64,000 nt of DNA from Capillidium heterosporum. Lineage: Eukaryota > Entomophthoromycota > Entomophthoromycetes > Entomophthorales > Capillidiaceae. Within the stretch, counting starts at the first letter, position 1; every line of letters begins with the position of its first letter. This document shows, piece after piece, positions 10,089 to 21,700 of this stretch. The DNA lies in contig WBMQ01000012.1 of assembly GCA_016630905.1 (NCBI GenBank), positions 1,364,001-1,428,000 on the forward strand. Reading direction: 5' to 3'. The position numbers were made by a program, and so were the translations under genes. The notes below the pieces were generated by a model. The model saw only the letters and a program-made list of their open reading frames with translations. It was not told where the DNA came from and searched no databases.

Positions 10089-12355
10089 ATGTCGAGTAAC
10101 GGAAATTGGCACTCACGTGGACGTGGAGGACGTGGAGGGCGTCAAACGAGAGGAGCATCAAATAGAGGCCATTACAATGGTTCTCGAACCGATATCAATT
10201 CTCGATTAGGCCAGGAAGTTCATACGACAAATAGCTTTTCAACTTTAGAAGTTGACGAACCAAGGAACGGAAGAGGTGGTAGAAGAGGCAGATCAAAGTA
10301 AGTTATTTAGGTCTATTCCAAAACTAATATACATTTTAGTGCCCCTTATGGAACTGGTAGAGCAAGGAATAACGACATTAAAGCAAGTCTTAGACGAGAA
10401 CCAAATGACGGTGGCTTGAAAGAGCTGAGGGTACCAATACAAAAATTATAAAAATGTTTATTCCTTTTCTATAGATTTTAGGCTTTGGCAATGGAAATAT
10501 CTCTGCCCTACTTTCTTTCCTCGATGATAAAGCTGGACTGGCCTTAGATATAACTGATGTAATGTTTATCTAAAATTTGTAATTAATTTTTCGTAGCCTC
10601 AAAGAGTTGGAGAAGATTTGACTATCAAAGTAAAGTCAGGTGACTTGGCAAGGAATCTCATTGCCCTCACTGGAACGCCGTTCGCTGGCAAAATCGTAAG
10701 CTTAGTTCACAATATCTTTACTGATTTTTATAGCTTACCATCCAGTATTCTAAAAAGAGTGGAAATCAAGGGTCGGAAAACAAAGCAGCCATCGGACAGG
10801 CATTTGACAAATTTATAACTGAGGCTTACGACCCAGACCGTAAACTGTTGAACATGAGCAATATCGACACGAATTCCACTTTATCCCAAGCTGGATTAAC
10901 TGCAGACCGAATGTTCAATTCCAGCGCAAGCCTACTTAAAGTTTTGATGCAGTTGGCTAACCGTAAAGGCTGCAAGGTTAGTTGTTTACTGTGCATTTTC
11001 TAATTATCTTTAGCCCACGATGGTTGATTTCAGCTACAACCAAATTAAAGGACTTAAAACCATTGCAGAGATCGGCGAAATCTTCCCAAGCATCACCCAC
11101 CTTTCCTTCAACTGCAACAACATACTCTCATTCTCCTCCCTCGACCCATTAGCCAGCTCTAAAATGCGGAATATCGAGTGTCTAGTCCTGGTTGACAACC
11201 CGTTCCGTGAAACTATGATCCGAAAGGCCGGTGATGACATCGAGTACCGATCAAAGATGACGGTACTCTTCCCCAACCTCAAGCTACTTGATGATACGCC
11301 CATTAAGCCTTCTATTCAGTTTGGTATCGAAAGCGTCATCTCCAACGAATCCCTCCCCTTCCCTGTCGCTCCATCCTTCCACTCCTCACAAATTTCAGAG
11401 GCCATCACAAACCAGTTTGCCATACAGTTCTTCAATATCTTTGATAACAACCGGGACTCACTGATGGACTATTATGACGACTCCTCACTCTTCTCCTTAT
11501 CCCTCAACACCAACGAGCATGGCAAGAACAAGTACCTATCATCGGACCGCAACCTTAAAAAGACCACCACCTTAGGTAATTTGATAGCATTCACCACAAT
11601 ACTTACCCCATCTAGCATCGAGAACCTCCAGACTATACTTTGGAGCCGAGGCCATCATCCAGCTCTTCAAATCACTACCCCAGACTACACATCCCATCGA
11701 CCGTGCTAGCAAATTCGTCGTTGACTCAGTGGGAGATCAATGGCATGATCCCCTTCGGCTCCACTCAGAACGTTGCTGGTGAATATATCCAAATATCGAT
11801 CCATGGCGAGTTCTTTGATAGTAAGTTGCGATTATCTGCCTTAACTAACGTTGTCTGCTAGAAAGCATTAGCAAGTCACGGTCGTTCAGCCGTGCCATCA
11901 TACTTACGGCTGCTTTGCCTGGATCCCGCTCCAAAATAGCTGGGCTTGACTTCACCATTGTCTCTGACATGCTGACTCTCAAAAAACACACCCTCTCTCC
12001 CTCCTGGGAGAAAGCTTTAGCTGCCGCAGCTCAACCCCAACCCACCCCAAGCACGAATAACTTCCAGGACGTCAACGCCCAGCCCCAATCTATACAAATT
12101 AACGCGCCCCAATCGTTCAACCCACCCATTAACATGCAGCAACCTGTGCAGCAAGCACCATCTCAGATCCAAGGAGACTTCACCCCTGAACAACAGCACC
12201 TCATCCAGCAAGTTCTAAACCAGACAATGCTCACCCAAGAGTTTGCTGTTATCTGTCTTAATGAAGTCGGGTGGAAACTTGAAGAGGCCTTAATTGCTTA
12301 CAAAGGGATTGTTGAAGATAAGAAGTTACCACCTGAAGCTTTTAGGACTAATTAG
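10089..12355 (+). CDS. MEX67: mRNA export receptor Mex67/NXF1 (TAP)
   Basis: Carries mRNA through the nuclear pore. Domains in order: an RGG-rich RNA-binding leader (residues 1-70), an RRM-like fold (around ILGFGNGNISALLSFLDD), leucine-rich repeats (SYNQIKGLKTIAEIG through LVLVDNPFRE), an NTF2-like domain (FFNIFDNNRDSLMDYY to GEYIQISIHGEF) and a C-terminal TAP-C/UBA-like domain (TPEQQHLIQQVLNQTMLTQE). Seven introns of about 37-45 bases join in frame. One break remains in the NTF2-like domain. FVVD must pass into the +1 frame to give the VDxW motif (W then EINGMIPF); skipping U at 11726 (GAC, then UCA) gives VDQW. No GT..AG pair removes the shift. The binding partner Mtr2/NXT is not in this window. 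Confidence 0.9.
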
Positions 12356-14177
12356 GCTTAAGTGATTTTACTTTAGGATTAGGAGCTTACTTGGATGCTC
12401 TTGGGATTCAATAAACTAGATATTATATATATATTACTTAGCTGTAGAGTATATGTATAAACAGGCAGTTTCTATTTACACACTTTGTGCTATAATGTAA
12501 CTATATGTAGGGAAGTCTCTCCAGGAATGCTGAGCTAGGCTTAAGGTAAGTCAACGTAGTGGTGATCACACCAATAAAACTAAAGAAGTTCAGCACCATT
12601 GCTTTGACAGCTGATATTTTAGTTGCGATCTGAACTCAAAGCCGGTTCATGAAGACAAACAAGGCCACAATCGTGATGAGGCCAAGGAGGGACGGTAATA
12701 TCCATTGGGTTCTAGTACTTAATCCTGTCTAATCGGCTCTAATCCTAATTCTGAGCGATTCTAATCTAATGTTATTCTATGAATCCTAAGCTAATTCTAA
12801 GCTATTTTTGATCCAATGCTAATCTGTATATCAACTGTAAGCTACTCTAAGCTGGCAATGTTCTGTTTCGACTCCTGGATATTTCAACGGTTACAAGAAA
12901 TCGGTTCTAACAACGTGCAGTGATTATAACACAAGGAGGAATCGAAATATTTATTGATGAAATAATCACTTGTCGAAAAGCTACACAAGTCAGGAGGGTT
13001 TATATAAGGGTAGGAGACGAGGACGACGGGACGATGGAGATACCGATGACCAGTACCTCATTAGGCAGATGATTTGTATCCATCACGCTTTGAAAGTGGA
13101 CTAGGATAATCCATTTGTGACATGTCATGGCCTAATACAATAATTGTTATTCAGTGCGAGCAGAGACTCTGTCTTTTTACGATTAATTACTAAACAACTG
13201 AAATCTAATCTATTGCAAGGTTGAAACAGTATTAGAACTAGAGTTCACACAGCTAGAAGGGTATCAAGCTGATTCTCTAGAGAAACCGTCTGAGGCTTCG
13301 TTACATAAACTATCATTTATAGTAGATTATAAAATAAAATATTATTAGAAAGGATTTTTACTACATTTTAGTAACTTTTATACTAATAGAACTATTTAGT
13401 CTACAAAATCCAAAACTTAAAAATATTAGAATATATATATCTAATTGTTTACTACTAATTTATATTAAATATTTGTATTTGAGTATTTCTATAAAGAATA
13501 TTGGTTTGCTATAACATCTTGTACTCTGTTGTAGATATAGCAGAGCTATAACTTGTAGAAAGCTATTTTTAACCTTTTTTGAAAAATCTCCAAGTTTACT
13601 TGTGAGAAGTTTCATATTTCAATATTTACTGAACTGGTTTACATATTGATGGCTGAACTCTATTTGGTATCCTCCATACACCCATCTTTTAAATTTGGAG
13701 TGTGCGCATGTCTTTACTAGCTACATAGGAAATTATTAATCTAGCGCACAGTCAAAAAGGTAAATAAGCTTTAGTGCGTCAATCGAGACTAACTTCTAGG
13801 CATTCTATTGGTAGGTTATCGACAAGGGGCTGGCCATTACTTTCTATGGTAAACATCTGAGCGTGACTTCTAACCGGTAAAGGACTGCAAATTTAACGTT
13901 TAGCTTTATGTTTTATTTCGAAGTTGTTGACCCTCGAAAATTGCCTAATTAGCACCGCTAGTGGGGATGCTCATAATCCCAATAGATTTTTGAATGGAAG
14001 CTAGGATTCTATAAACTAAAAGTATGGTGCTCCAGCTCTTCCAATATAAAGGACGTCACTATCTTGGTTATCAAAAGATAAGCCTCATATATAAAGCTTA
14101 AATTGAACCCTAGCCTTTCCTTTGTTTAAGACCTAGATTAGATACCAGCAATTCAAAAGTAAATAAGAGTAGAATTA
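12356..14177. other. Intergenic region between MEX67 and profilin
   Basis: About 1.8 kb of AT-rich sequence without a supported gene. It includes a loose CTAAT/CTAAGC repeat at 12721-12855 (separate entry). The last 100 bases hold the profilin promoter. Confidence 0.4.
12721..12855. repeat. Degenerate short-period repeat of TCTAAT/CCTAAGC units
   Basis: About 135 bases in which units such as TCTAATC, TCCTAATTC, CCTAAGC and TCTAAGC recur every 8-12 bases with drift. It looks like an old decayed minisatellite. No flanking duplication was seen. Confidence 0.4.
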
Positions 14178-14714
14178 ATGTCGTGGCAAGCTTTCGTCGA
14201 TACAAATTTGGTAGGTGCCGGTAATTTCAAGCAGGCGGCTATTTATGGTCATGACCTACAGCCATGGGCTAAGTCTAACGATAAGTTTAACGTAAATTAC
14301 ATAACCTAACTTAACAACGACTAACTTTTTTTGGCGACAGGTACCCAACTCCGACTTGAAAGTGTTGAAGGAAAGTTTCGAGGATACCTCCAAGTTATTC
14401 ACCAACGGCTTTACCTTGAATGATGAAAAATACCTTACCATAAAGTGCGACGGTAGGAGCATCTATGGGAAAAATAACGTAAGATATTTTATATTCCATA
14501 AATTAACTTTTTGGTTCTTTTGTAGAGTACTAAAGGGGGTGCGGCCATAGTGAAAACCCATCAGACTATATTGCTAGGGATATACGATGAGAGTGTCAAG
14601 CCAGAACTGGCGGCGGTAGCTATCGAGTCCTTGGCTGATCAACTTTTGGAGGCAAACTTCGTAAGCATCTTTTCGTACTATATATATGCTAATTTTTGTA
14701 ATATTCTGTAGTGA
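14178..14714 (+). CDS. Profilin
   Basis: Small actin-monomer and poly-proline binding protein. It starts with MSWQAFVDTNLVGAG, the typical profilin start with the Trp that helps bind poly-proline. It continues through FTNGFTLNDEKYLTI and CDGRSIYGK to KGGAAIVKTHQTILLGIYD and SLADQLLEANF. Three introns: after FN, after NN, and one directly before the stop, so that the last exon begins with TGA. Profilins usually end near LADYLIEQGY, so stopping here is reasonable. If the last intron is retained, the frame adds 16 mostly hydrophobic residues before TAG. About 130 residues long, as expected. Confidence 0.9.
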
Positions 14715-15268
14715 ATGAAGTTCAATAATTTTAAATAAAATTTTATATAACAATCGTTTGTTTGCAAAGGAAATTATACAAATGTATGTTGGAATTAGAA
14801 TAGGATGGGTTGATCAAGACTTGGTACGATATTAACTTGGAGTGGAGGTTGATAATCAAGTATCAGCTTATAAAGAACAGATGCGCTTCACTGTTGAATA
14901 GCTAATAACCAACTTCAGCCCATATTCGTTGACTCGACGGTATAGTCAATGGGCCTAATCTCGAGCCAACTCTAATGCCTTTTTAAACCATTAACTTACA
15001 ACTACCTTCACAAAAGCCCAAGCTATTTGAATATAAAAAGTAATAAATCTCAAGGCTCAATAAAACTTCTCTGTGTTAATATATAGTTGTAAAGTATTTA
15101 CATTCCTTCTAATCCATCCCATTAGATATTAAAGTATCAACCGAAAAAACAATCAAAGGGGAAAGTATATTTAGAAAACTCTAAAATTTACAAGCAAATT
15201 AAATTCTAATCCATCCTTTATTAAGCCACACCTCCATGCAACTCAACGTGACACAATCTTTAAAAAAT
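14715..15268. terminator. 3' region between convergent profilin and SRP68 genes
   Basis: The two genes converge on this 550-base AT-rich spacer, which must hold both poly(A) regions. AATAAA occurs at 15048-15053 region (GCTCAATAAAAC); no other feature seen. Confidence 0.3.
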
Positions 15269-17482
15269 TTATCCAAAGAGTGAGGATAAGATTCCTGAGA
15301 TCCCTTGGCCTTTACTACTGCCTGGCTCGACTTTGGGTTCCAACAACATAGGTTGTACCTTGGCGAAAGCCGAAGTTGTGTCGGAATTCAAAAAGTGGTT
15401 GAAGGCCAAATCGAAAACGATAGGCTTGTTGGGTACTGGCTTCAACTTCAAGTCGAGTTCAACGAGCTGAACGCCACTTTTGTCAGCGTCAGGGTACCGC
15501 TCCAGATGGTCAAGGACAGCCTAATTGTTCAAAAAGGAATTTTAAATAAAAAGTAAAAAAGTAAAATTTACGGTCGAGGTAGACTTGCTGGCAGTTTGAT
15601 GTTGAATATCAATGGACTGGAGGCCATCATTGACCTGGTCAGTTTGGAGTTGACCGTGGATAGCCAAGGCTGCTTGAACTTGCACGGCACGAGACTGGGC
15701 GGCTTGCAATAGTTGGGTAACTTCCAATTCGCTTATTATTTGATCCTGCTCTTCCAAGTTGGAAGGGACTAAAGGCCGACGGACCGAAAGTTGGCTGAGA
15801 TCAAGGACGGCTCTGTTGAGTAGAGGTAAGGCGTGGTGCATACGGTTAATATCGTCTCCAATGAAGGTCAAAGCCATGGCGACGTATCGCAACGCGTTGA
15901 AGTAGCTACGGCAAGTGGCAACGTAGGAAATCAAGCTGGGATCACTCGTTTCCTCTTGCGCTTCGGCTACAGTGGTCAATGACTAAATTTTTAAAATCAA
16001 TAAAAAGCTAAATCAAAAAAATTACGTGGAGGGAGTTGTCGATGAGCAACAAAACAGGATCTAGGGGGCCCGAAACTTTGAGTTGGGGGACTGGGGTACT
16101 GGTTTGAATGTTTAATTTTTGCGCCAAAAGGTATTGGTTCCGTTTGACCATTGCCATCTGTAACCTATAGTTGCAGCAAGCAGCCAACAACTTCAAACTG
16201 CCGTCTCGGTCAGTAACTGTACCACTCTAAGAGAAAGAAGGGTTAGTATGTATTCGTTAAAAGACTGGGTACTGAAGTCGGTTTCTGCAAGTTGAGGCAA
16301 GCTTGGTAAGCTTCCGAGTAGGCCAATGTCATGGTATCAAAGTGGCTCATAAATTCCTCAGTTGGGTTGGAGGATTGGATGGTGGCAAAGGCTTCACTAG
16401 CTTTGGTAAGCTGACGCTTGAGTTCAGTGGTAGGTAGTTGCAACTTGCTACCGAACCAGTTGATGGTATCAGCTCCCTTGCTACTTTCCTCCTCCTTGAC
16501 CTGCAGGTCCTAGAAAAGTTTAGTATCGTAAAAAATGGTAAAATATGTACTTTGACTAGATTCGCATAGTTAGTTGGAATCTGGCTGGAGAGGGTGGTGG
16601 TATCGTAGTCCTTGTTGAGATTGTAGTGGCAGAACCGCAGGTTGGGTTCAATGGAGTTGATGAGATCATAGTAAACGGTTTGGTCGTTGGAGTTCAAGCT
16701 TACGAGGGCTGCTAATTTTTCCAAGAGGAACCTAGAATAATAGAATTAAAATTATGAGTTAAAATATGTAATAATTACTTGACGATGGTGAAGTTATCTA
16801 AAGCTAATTGCCAGTCCTCCTTTTCAAAGTAATAGTAGCCATTCAAAATAAGCACATAGATCTATTAATGTTAGTTTAAATGTACTTTGTATATATTTTG
16901 CTTACTTGTAGCTGCACTTGAGAAATATTCACTAAGCTCAGTAGTAGCAAAGTTTTCAACTAAATGTTTGGCGTATACGGTTGCCTTTTTAAATTTGGCC
17001 AACATACCTTGACGTTTACGGCTGTCTTCAACTAGCTGGGACTTTTTCAAAAATGCTAAACTTAAGCAACGTTCTACATGTAGAACTATCAGTTCGAAGA
17101 ATCTAGATATTTTATTAAGGGATTAGTAAATTGGTTATTGGTATAAAAGTACTTGGAATCTTTAGCAAGGTCCAATTTCTTTTCACTGTCCAGCTGGATA
17201 AAGGTTGTACATTTATCATCTTTCTTTATACCGCCCGGCTGGTGGATGCTCAACTGCTTACGGAGTTTAAAGAGCTTGTTGTTGCAGAATTTGCTGTTTA
17301 TAGTTATTAAAAAGGATGGAGAGATAGGTTACTGGTAACGGGAGTAGTCGTTCTGTTTCAGCCCATAGGTAGTTCCTCAACTCGTCTACAAAGTTTAAAA
17401 CTAAAAATTGTGAGTTGTATTTCGAATATGATGACTTACCTTTGATATCCTTTGCCAGTCCTTGCACTTGTTCGGCCTCCAT
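15269..17482 (-). CDS. SRP68: Signal recognition particle subunit SRP68
   Basis: RNA-binding subunit of the signal recognition particle, paired with SRP72, acting in targeting of secretory proteins. The N-terminal signature reads YGLKQNDYSRYHKF, then CNNKLFKLRKQL. It is followed by LIVLHVERCLSLAFLKK, a helical repeat region, IEPNLRFCHYNLN, and the SRP72-binding end KPIVFDLAFNHF with a terminal GILSSLFG. Nine short introns were placed. One +1 shift is needed in the exon at 16900-17060, between VYAKHLVEN and LVNISQVQLQIYVLILNG; skipping U at 16951 (AAC, then UUU) fits. An 80-base GT..AG alternative would bypass it but delete about 26 residues that match SRP68 (KRQGMLAKFKKA). Start ATG at 17482 depends on the first intron, whose acceptor is the least certain. 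Confidence 0.85.
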
Positions 17483-18023
17483 AGCTGTATGTGAAATGAT
17501 GGTGATGGCTTTGGAATTTGGATTTGAGCTTTCAAGGTGAATCGTTGGTTCAATTCTAATGAAGTGTTTGGAATGATACTATTGGTTAAATTTCGCCGAC
17601 TTTGAAATCCAAAATATTTAGTTGTGAGAGTTGGAATACACATCTCAACTTATGGATAGTAATGTTTGATATATCCAAAAGTAAATCTCTTTAAGTTGTA
17701 TATGTAATAGTACTTTTTAATATATTAAGCTTTGATTTCTATATGGCTATAATCACTCAGTCGGCCTCAAGGGACAGAGCAAGATATTTGACTTTGTTTC
17801 TATTTAATGGAACCATTTATGTTTTTGAAATTTAAAAGAATTTGACTCTCTAAATGGGAACATAGATTGCAAATATTTTCCAAGAAACTCGACCTAAATT
17901 TTCCAAGTTCTGATTATCGCTTGATTGGGTTATTCTTGAACAAATTTACCTCTTGAATAGCTTCTCAAGAAAACATTTTAACAAGGTCGTTTAGCTTTTA
18001 GTGAAAATTTTGAGTTTAGCAAC
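17483..18023. promoter_or_regulatory. Divergent promoter region of SRP68 and the nucleostemin-type gene
   Basis: 540 bases between two outward-facing starts. AT-rich, with no clear TATA box. A reading frame overlapping the SRP68 first exon (17401-17643) is a shadow. Confidence 0.35.
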
Positions 18024-20047
18024 ATGGTCCACAAAAGTAATTTGAAATTATCAAAGTAAAGTATTAAAGGCAGTTGTTTTCATAAATAGAGCACCAATCG
18101 AAGCGCATATCAACCCGTATGGCCGCCAAGAACCATAAACGGGCTATGGAGAAGCACCGTAAAGATAGGAAGGAAGCCAAGAAGAACCCCCAAGCCAAAA
18201 GTAAGCTATACTTTATAAGAATCCTTTTTAAGCAAATCTATTTAAACAATAGGATTGAAGAAGGATCCTGGTATCCCCAACCTATGGCCCTTCAAGGAAA
18301 AGTTGCTGCAGGAGATTGAAGCCAACAAGGTCAAGGCTGAAGAGGATAAGAAGAACGCCAAGCTGGCTGCCAAGAACCCCAACATGGCCCAGATCCTCAA
18401 GGATGTCAACAAACGTCAAGCAGACTTCAACAACTCCAAGGAGGAGGAGGACGAAGAAGCACGTACCGCTGAGGACCCTGCTGCTACCGGTGGTAAGGAT
18501 AACTCAAGAAAGGCTTACTTCCGTGAGTTCAAGAAAGTTTTGGATGCAGCCGATGTTATTTTGGAAGTCTTGGATGCGCGTGACCCCTTGGGTTGCCGTA
18601 CTCGAAACATTGAACAGATGATATTAAGCAACTCGTCCAAGCGTGTCATCCTCATCCTCAACAAGATTGGTAATCTCATTTTTGATAGACATTGGACTAA
18701 TTTTTTAGATCTGGTACCTCGAGAAGTTGCCGACAAGTGGATCAAGTACCTACGTAACGAGTTCCCTACCATTGGCTTCAAGGCCAGTACCCAGAACCAG
18801 CGCAAAAACATCGGACAGACCTCGACTCACGTCAAGAACACCAGCAACGAGACCTTGGATGCCAGTAACGCGGTTGGTGCCGACTCTTTGGTCAAGCTGC
18901 TTAAAAACTACTCCCGAAACCACAACTTGAAGACGGCTCTAACCGTCGGTGTAATCGGCTATCCCAACGTCGGCAAATCGAGTTTGATTAACAGTTTGAA
19001 ACGTACCAAGGTTTGTGGCGTAGGTGCCACCCCAGGCTTCACCAAAGTCGCCCAGGAAATCCATTTAGATGCCAAATTGAAGCTGTTGGATTGCCCAGGT
19101 ATCGTCTTTGGTGGTGAGAATTCGGGAGATGCCCTGCTTCGGAACTGCATCAAGGTAGAGCTTTTGACCGACCCCATCGCCCCTGGTAATCTTGGAAATT
19201 CTAATCGTTTTACTGACTTGAATATTTAGTGGCTCGACTACTGGAAAAGTGTAAAAAGGAAAGCTTCATGTTCCACTACAATCTTCCCGCCTTTGATGAT
19301 GTCAAAGGGTTCCTGATCCTATTGGCGCGCCAGCGTGGCTTCATCAAGAAGGGCGGTATCCCTGACATCGAGTCAATGGCCAAGGTCGTACTCAAGGACT
19401 GGAACTCAGGTGCTATTGCTTTCTACACCAACCCACCCGTCCACAACTCGGCCGCCACCCAGCCAGCCGAGATCGTCCAAGGCTGGGCCAAGGAGTTCTC
19501 CATCGAAGATATCGACCAGGCTACCGTCTTGGAAGCTGCCCCTGTCAGTTTATCTTTGAAAACCTTTGTCATGGTACTTTATTTTTAAGTTAAACGATGA
19601 AGCTAACTATATAACTTTAGAAGGATACTATGGCTGACGAGGATAACGAAAATATGAGTGAATTCGTGGATGCCATCAACAACCCCATTGATGCTGAAGA
19701 GAGTGCTGAGGAGATGGATGCTGAATCCGAGGATGATGAACCTCAGTTTGTTATCACCACTAAGGTAATTTTTTAACTTTATAGAAGGGTACTTACATTT
19801 ACTTTAGAGGAGTAAGGAGAAGGACTTGACCCACTACGCCAACCCATTATCTTTGACTGACCAACAACTCAACCCTCAGACTAATAGATTAAACAAGTTA
19901 AAGGCCAAGAAGAACAAACGTAGGGAGGCTAAGGATATCAAGTTGGCCGATCAGTTGACCCAGAGTATAGATGACGATCAGTTCAACGTCGGTAGCAACG
20001 CCTACAGCTTCGAGGTGTTGGAAGATGTCATTCCTATGGAGGATTAA
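18024..20047 (+). CDS. NUG1: Nucleostemin-type nucleolar GTPase (GNL3/Grn1/NUG1)
   Basis: Assembly factor for the 60S ribosomal subunit, acting in nucleolus and nucleus. The first exon is tiny (MVHK, 18024-18036) and joins to KHQSKRISTR. A basic coiled N-terminal domain follows (NHKRAMEKHRKDRKEAKK, KKDPGIPNLWPFK). Then comes a circularly permuted GTPase, with DARDPLGCR, G4 (LNKID), G1 P-loop (GYPNVGKSS) and G3 (DCPG) in that order. An RG-rich C-terminal part and an acidic then Lys-rich tail (KKNKRREAKD) complete it. Six introns, all in frame; no shift needed. Codon use is more GC-ended than that of neighbours, as expected for a well-expressed gene. Confidence 0.9.
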
Positions 20048-20640
20048 CTTTTGGATCTTTTAGATCGATGTTGAAGTATAGAACATTAGTATTATTATAA
20101 ACCTTTACTTTTTGCCTAGCTAGTTATATTATTTGCCAATTTTTTACATTTAGTTCCAAGCACTATAGAATATCAATAGTGCATTGTCACATGTATATAA
20201 AAGTTATATAGTATTTTCAAAATTTGTATATTTTAAAATAGCTGAATGTACAGTAGCATACTAACTATATTTAATTTGTAAAGATAACTACGCATTTCAA
20301 TCTACTTTAGTGAATTAACTACTTTATGTACATTACTCTCATTAGATATGCATTGCTCATATACATATAAGATGAAGCCGTCAAGTTTAAAATGCTAAAC
20401 GTGAGAAAGCCTCTCTACATAGCAATGTCCAACCGTTGTCTTTGGTTGCTTATCTTATCCTTTTGAGTTATGATATAAGCTACTTTGACATGTAATATAG
20501 TTGATATATATAGGAAAGATGACTTGAAAAGTATAAACCTATTGAAAACGACAAGTATATAAAATACAACTATTTAGAATAAACAAAGTGAAAACAAACC
20601 AAAATAACTATTTATATGTCTATCAACAAGTCTTTATACA
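20048..20640. terminator. 3' region between convergent genes
   Basis: NUG1 and the four-span membrane gene converge here. AT-rich, nothing recognised beyond likely poly(A) signals. Confidence 0.3.
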
Positions 20641-21279
20641 TTAATTTTTATACCAACTGATTACCGCATCCAAAACCCTAACGTTACCTACCACCAACAA
20701 AACTATGGAACCCAACGACAAAGTTGCTGCTTTGAGTAGCATTAAGAAATCTATCAACTTTACCTTGTTACAGAACCGTACCATGTATTTAAAATTCCCT
20801 TCCTGCACGTTAAAGCAGGAAATGTACCCATGTTTGTTGATGACTATCAAAGTTAAAATTATCCATGTCAAATTTATCATCAGGTTGGAGATTATCAACA
20901 CGCTCTGAAATTTGCTAGGTTTGCTCGTGTTGGAAGTTATAGCTGATACATTAAATTTGAAACGAAAGTAAACGAGAATGGATTTCTTCAAAATAAAAAC
21001 TACCAAATTTACAGTTGAGATGAAGGTTACCAAGCTGTAGTAGTAGGTGGAAGTAAAGCTGTCGGTTGAGATGGTAGGCTTTATCTTGGAGTTGAAGTAC
21101 CTGTCTAGAAGTAGCTGAACGAGAAGTAGCAACAAAGTCAAAGTTATTGCCAAATTGTAGTAGCTTACTAACAAAGGCTCGGTTATACCTTTTATAAAAG
21201 TCTTCAGGCTCTTGTTGTGTTGGTTGAGATTTGTGAACGGTTGCTGCTCTATAGTTTCGAGTTGGACTTGAGTTGTCAT
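20641..21279 (-). CDS. Small four-span membrane protein, unrecognised
   Basis: Single-exon frame of 212 codons from ATG at 21279 (MTTQVQLETIEQQPF). Four hydrophobic segments are visible: about residues 38-60 (NLAITLTLLLLLVQLLL), 80-105 (SLVTFISTVNLVVFIL), 128-150 (LIISNLMINLTWIILTLIVI) and 180-205. The loop between the third and fourth spans holds two cysteines (GYISCFNVQEG). The layout resembles tetraspanin-like or MARVEL-like proteins, but no diagnostic motif (no CCG) is present. An in-frame TTG at 21348 extends it by 23 residues; I prefer the ATG. It is divergent from YKT6. Confidence 0.6.
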   Translation of the reverse strand: MTTQVQLETIEQQPFTNLNQHNKSLKTFIKGITEPLLVSYYNLAITLTLLLLLVQLLLDRYFNSKIKPTISTDSFTSTYYYSLVTFISTVNLVVFILKKSILVYFRFKFNVSAITSNTSKPSKFQSVLIISNLMINLTWIILTLIVINKHGYISCFNVQEGNFKYMVRFCNKVKLIDFLMLLKAATLSLGSIVLLVVGNVRVLDAVISWYKN

Positions 21280-21700
21280 TATTACTTTTGTATAGGAAGG
21301 GTGGAGTTTGTTTTTCTGAAAAATGGAGGTTGCAATGAAGTTTTCCAAAGCTGATTAAGCCCATCTAACCAATAAAGCCAAAAGAACTTCCTTTGGTTTG
21401 GAGTGTCGGAGAAATTGATGAGGATGTCCAAGTTTCATAAGTTACAACTTGAAGACTTCAGATTAATTTACTTCAAACTTTGGAAGTTGAAAGCCAAACC
21501 ATAGTTTACAGTTGAACACAAGTTTAGCAAAACGACTTAGAGAACTCTACCAGCCTTTACTTCCAACATATCAATTTTAAAGGAAACTATACCAGCTTAA
21601 TATACCTTGTAAGTAGTCCCGCTTTATTTATATACGGCTGCTCTACCTATTCTTTTAACTAATTTAGACTATTTTTCTTTCAATGAACCTGTAGATAAAA
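21280..21700. promoter_or_regulatory. Divergent promoter region, membrane protein and YKT6
   Basis: About 420 bases between two outward-facing starts. AT-rich, with TATATA-like text near 21635. No other feature. Confidence 0.3.

Noticed and set aside
11762-11774. Placing the Mex67 shift at the later TGG-TGA stop.
   Set aside because: It would lose the VDxW motif and EINGMIPF text that fit the NTF2-like domain.
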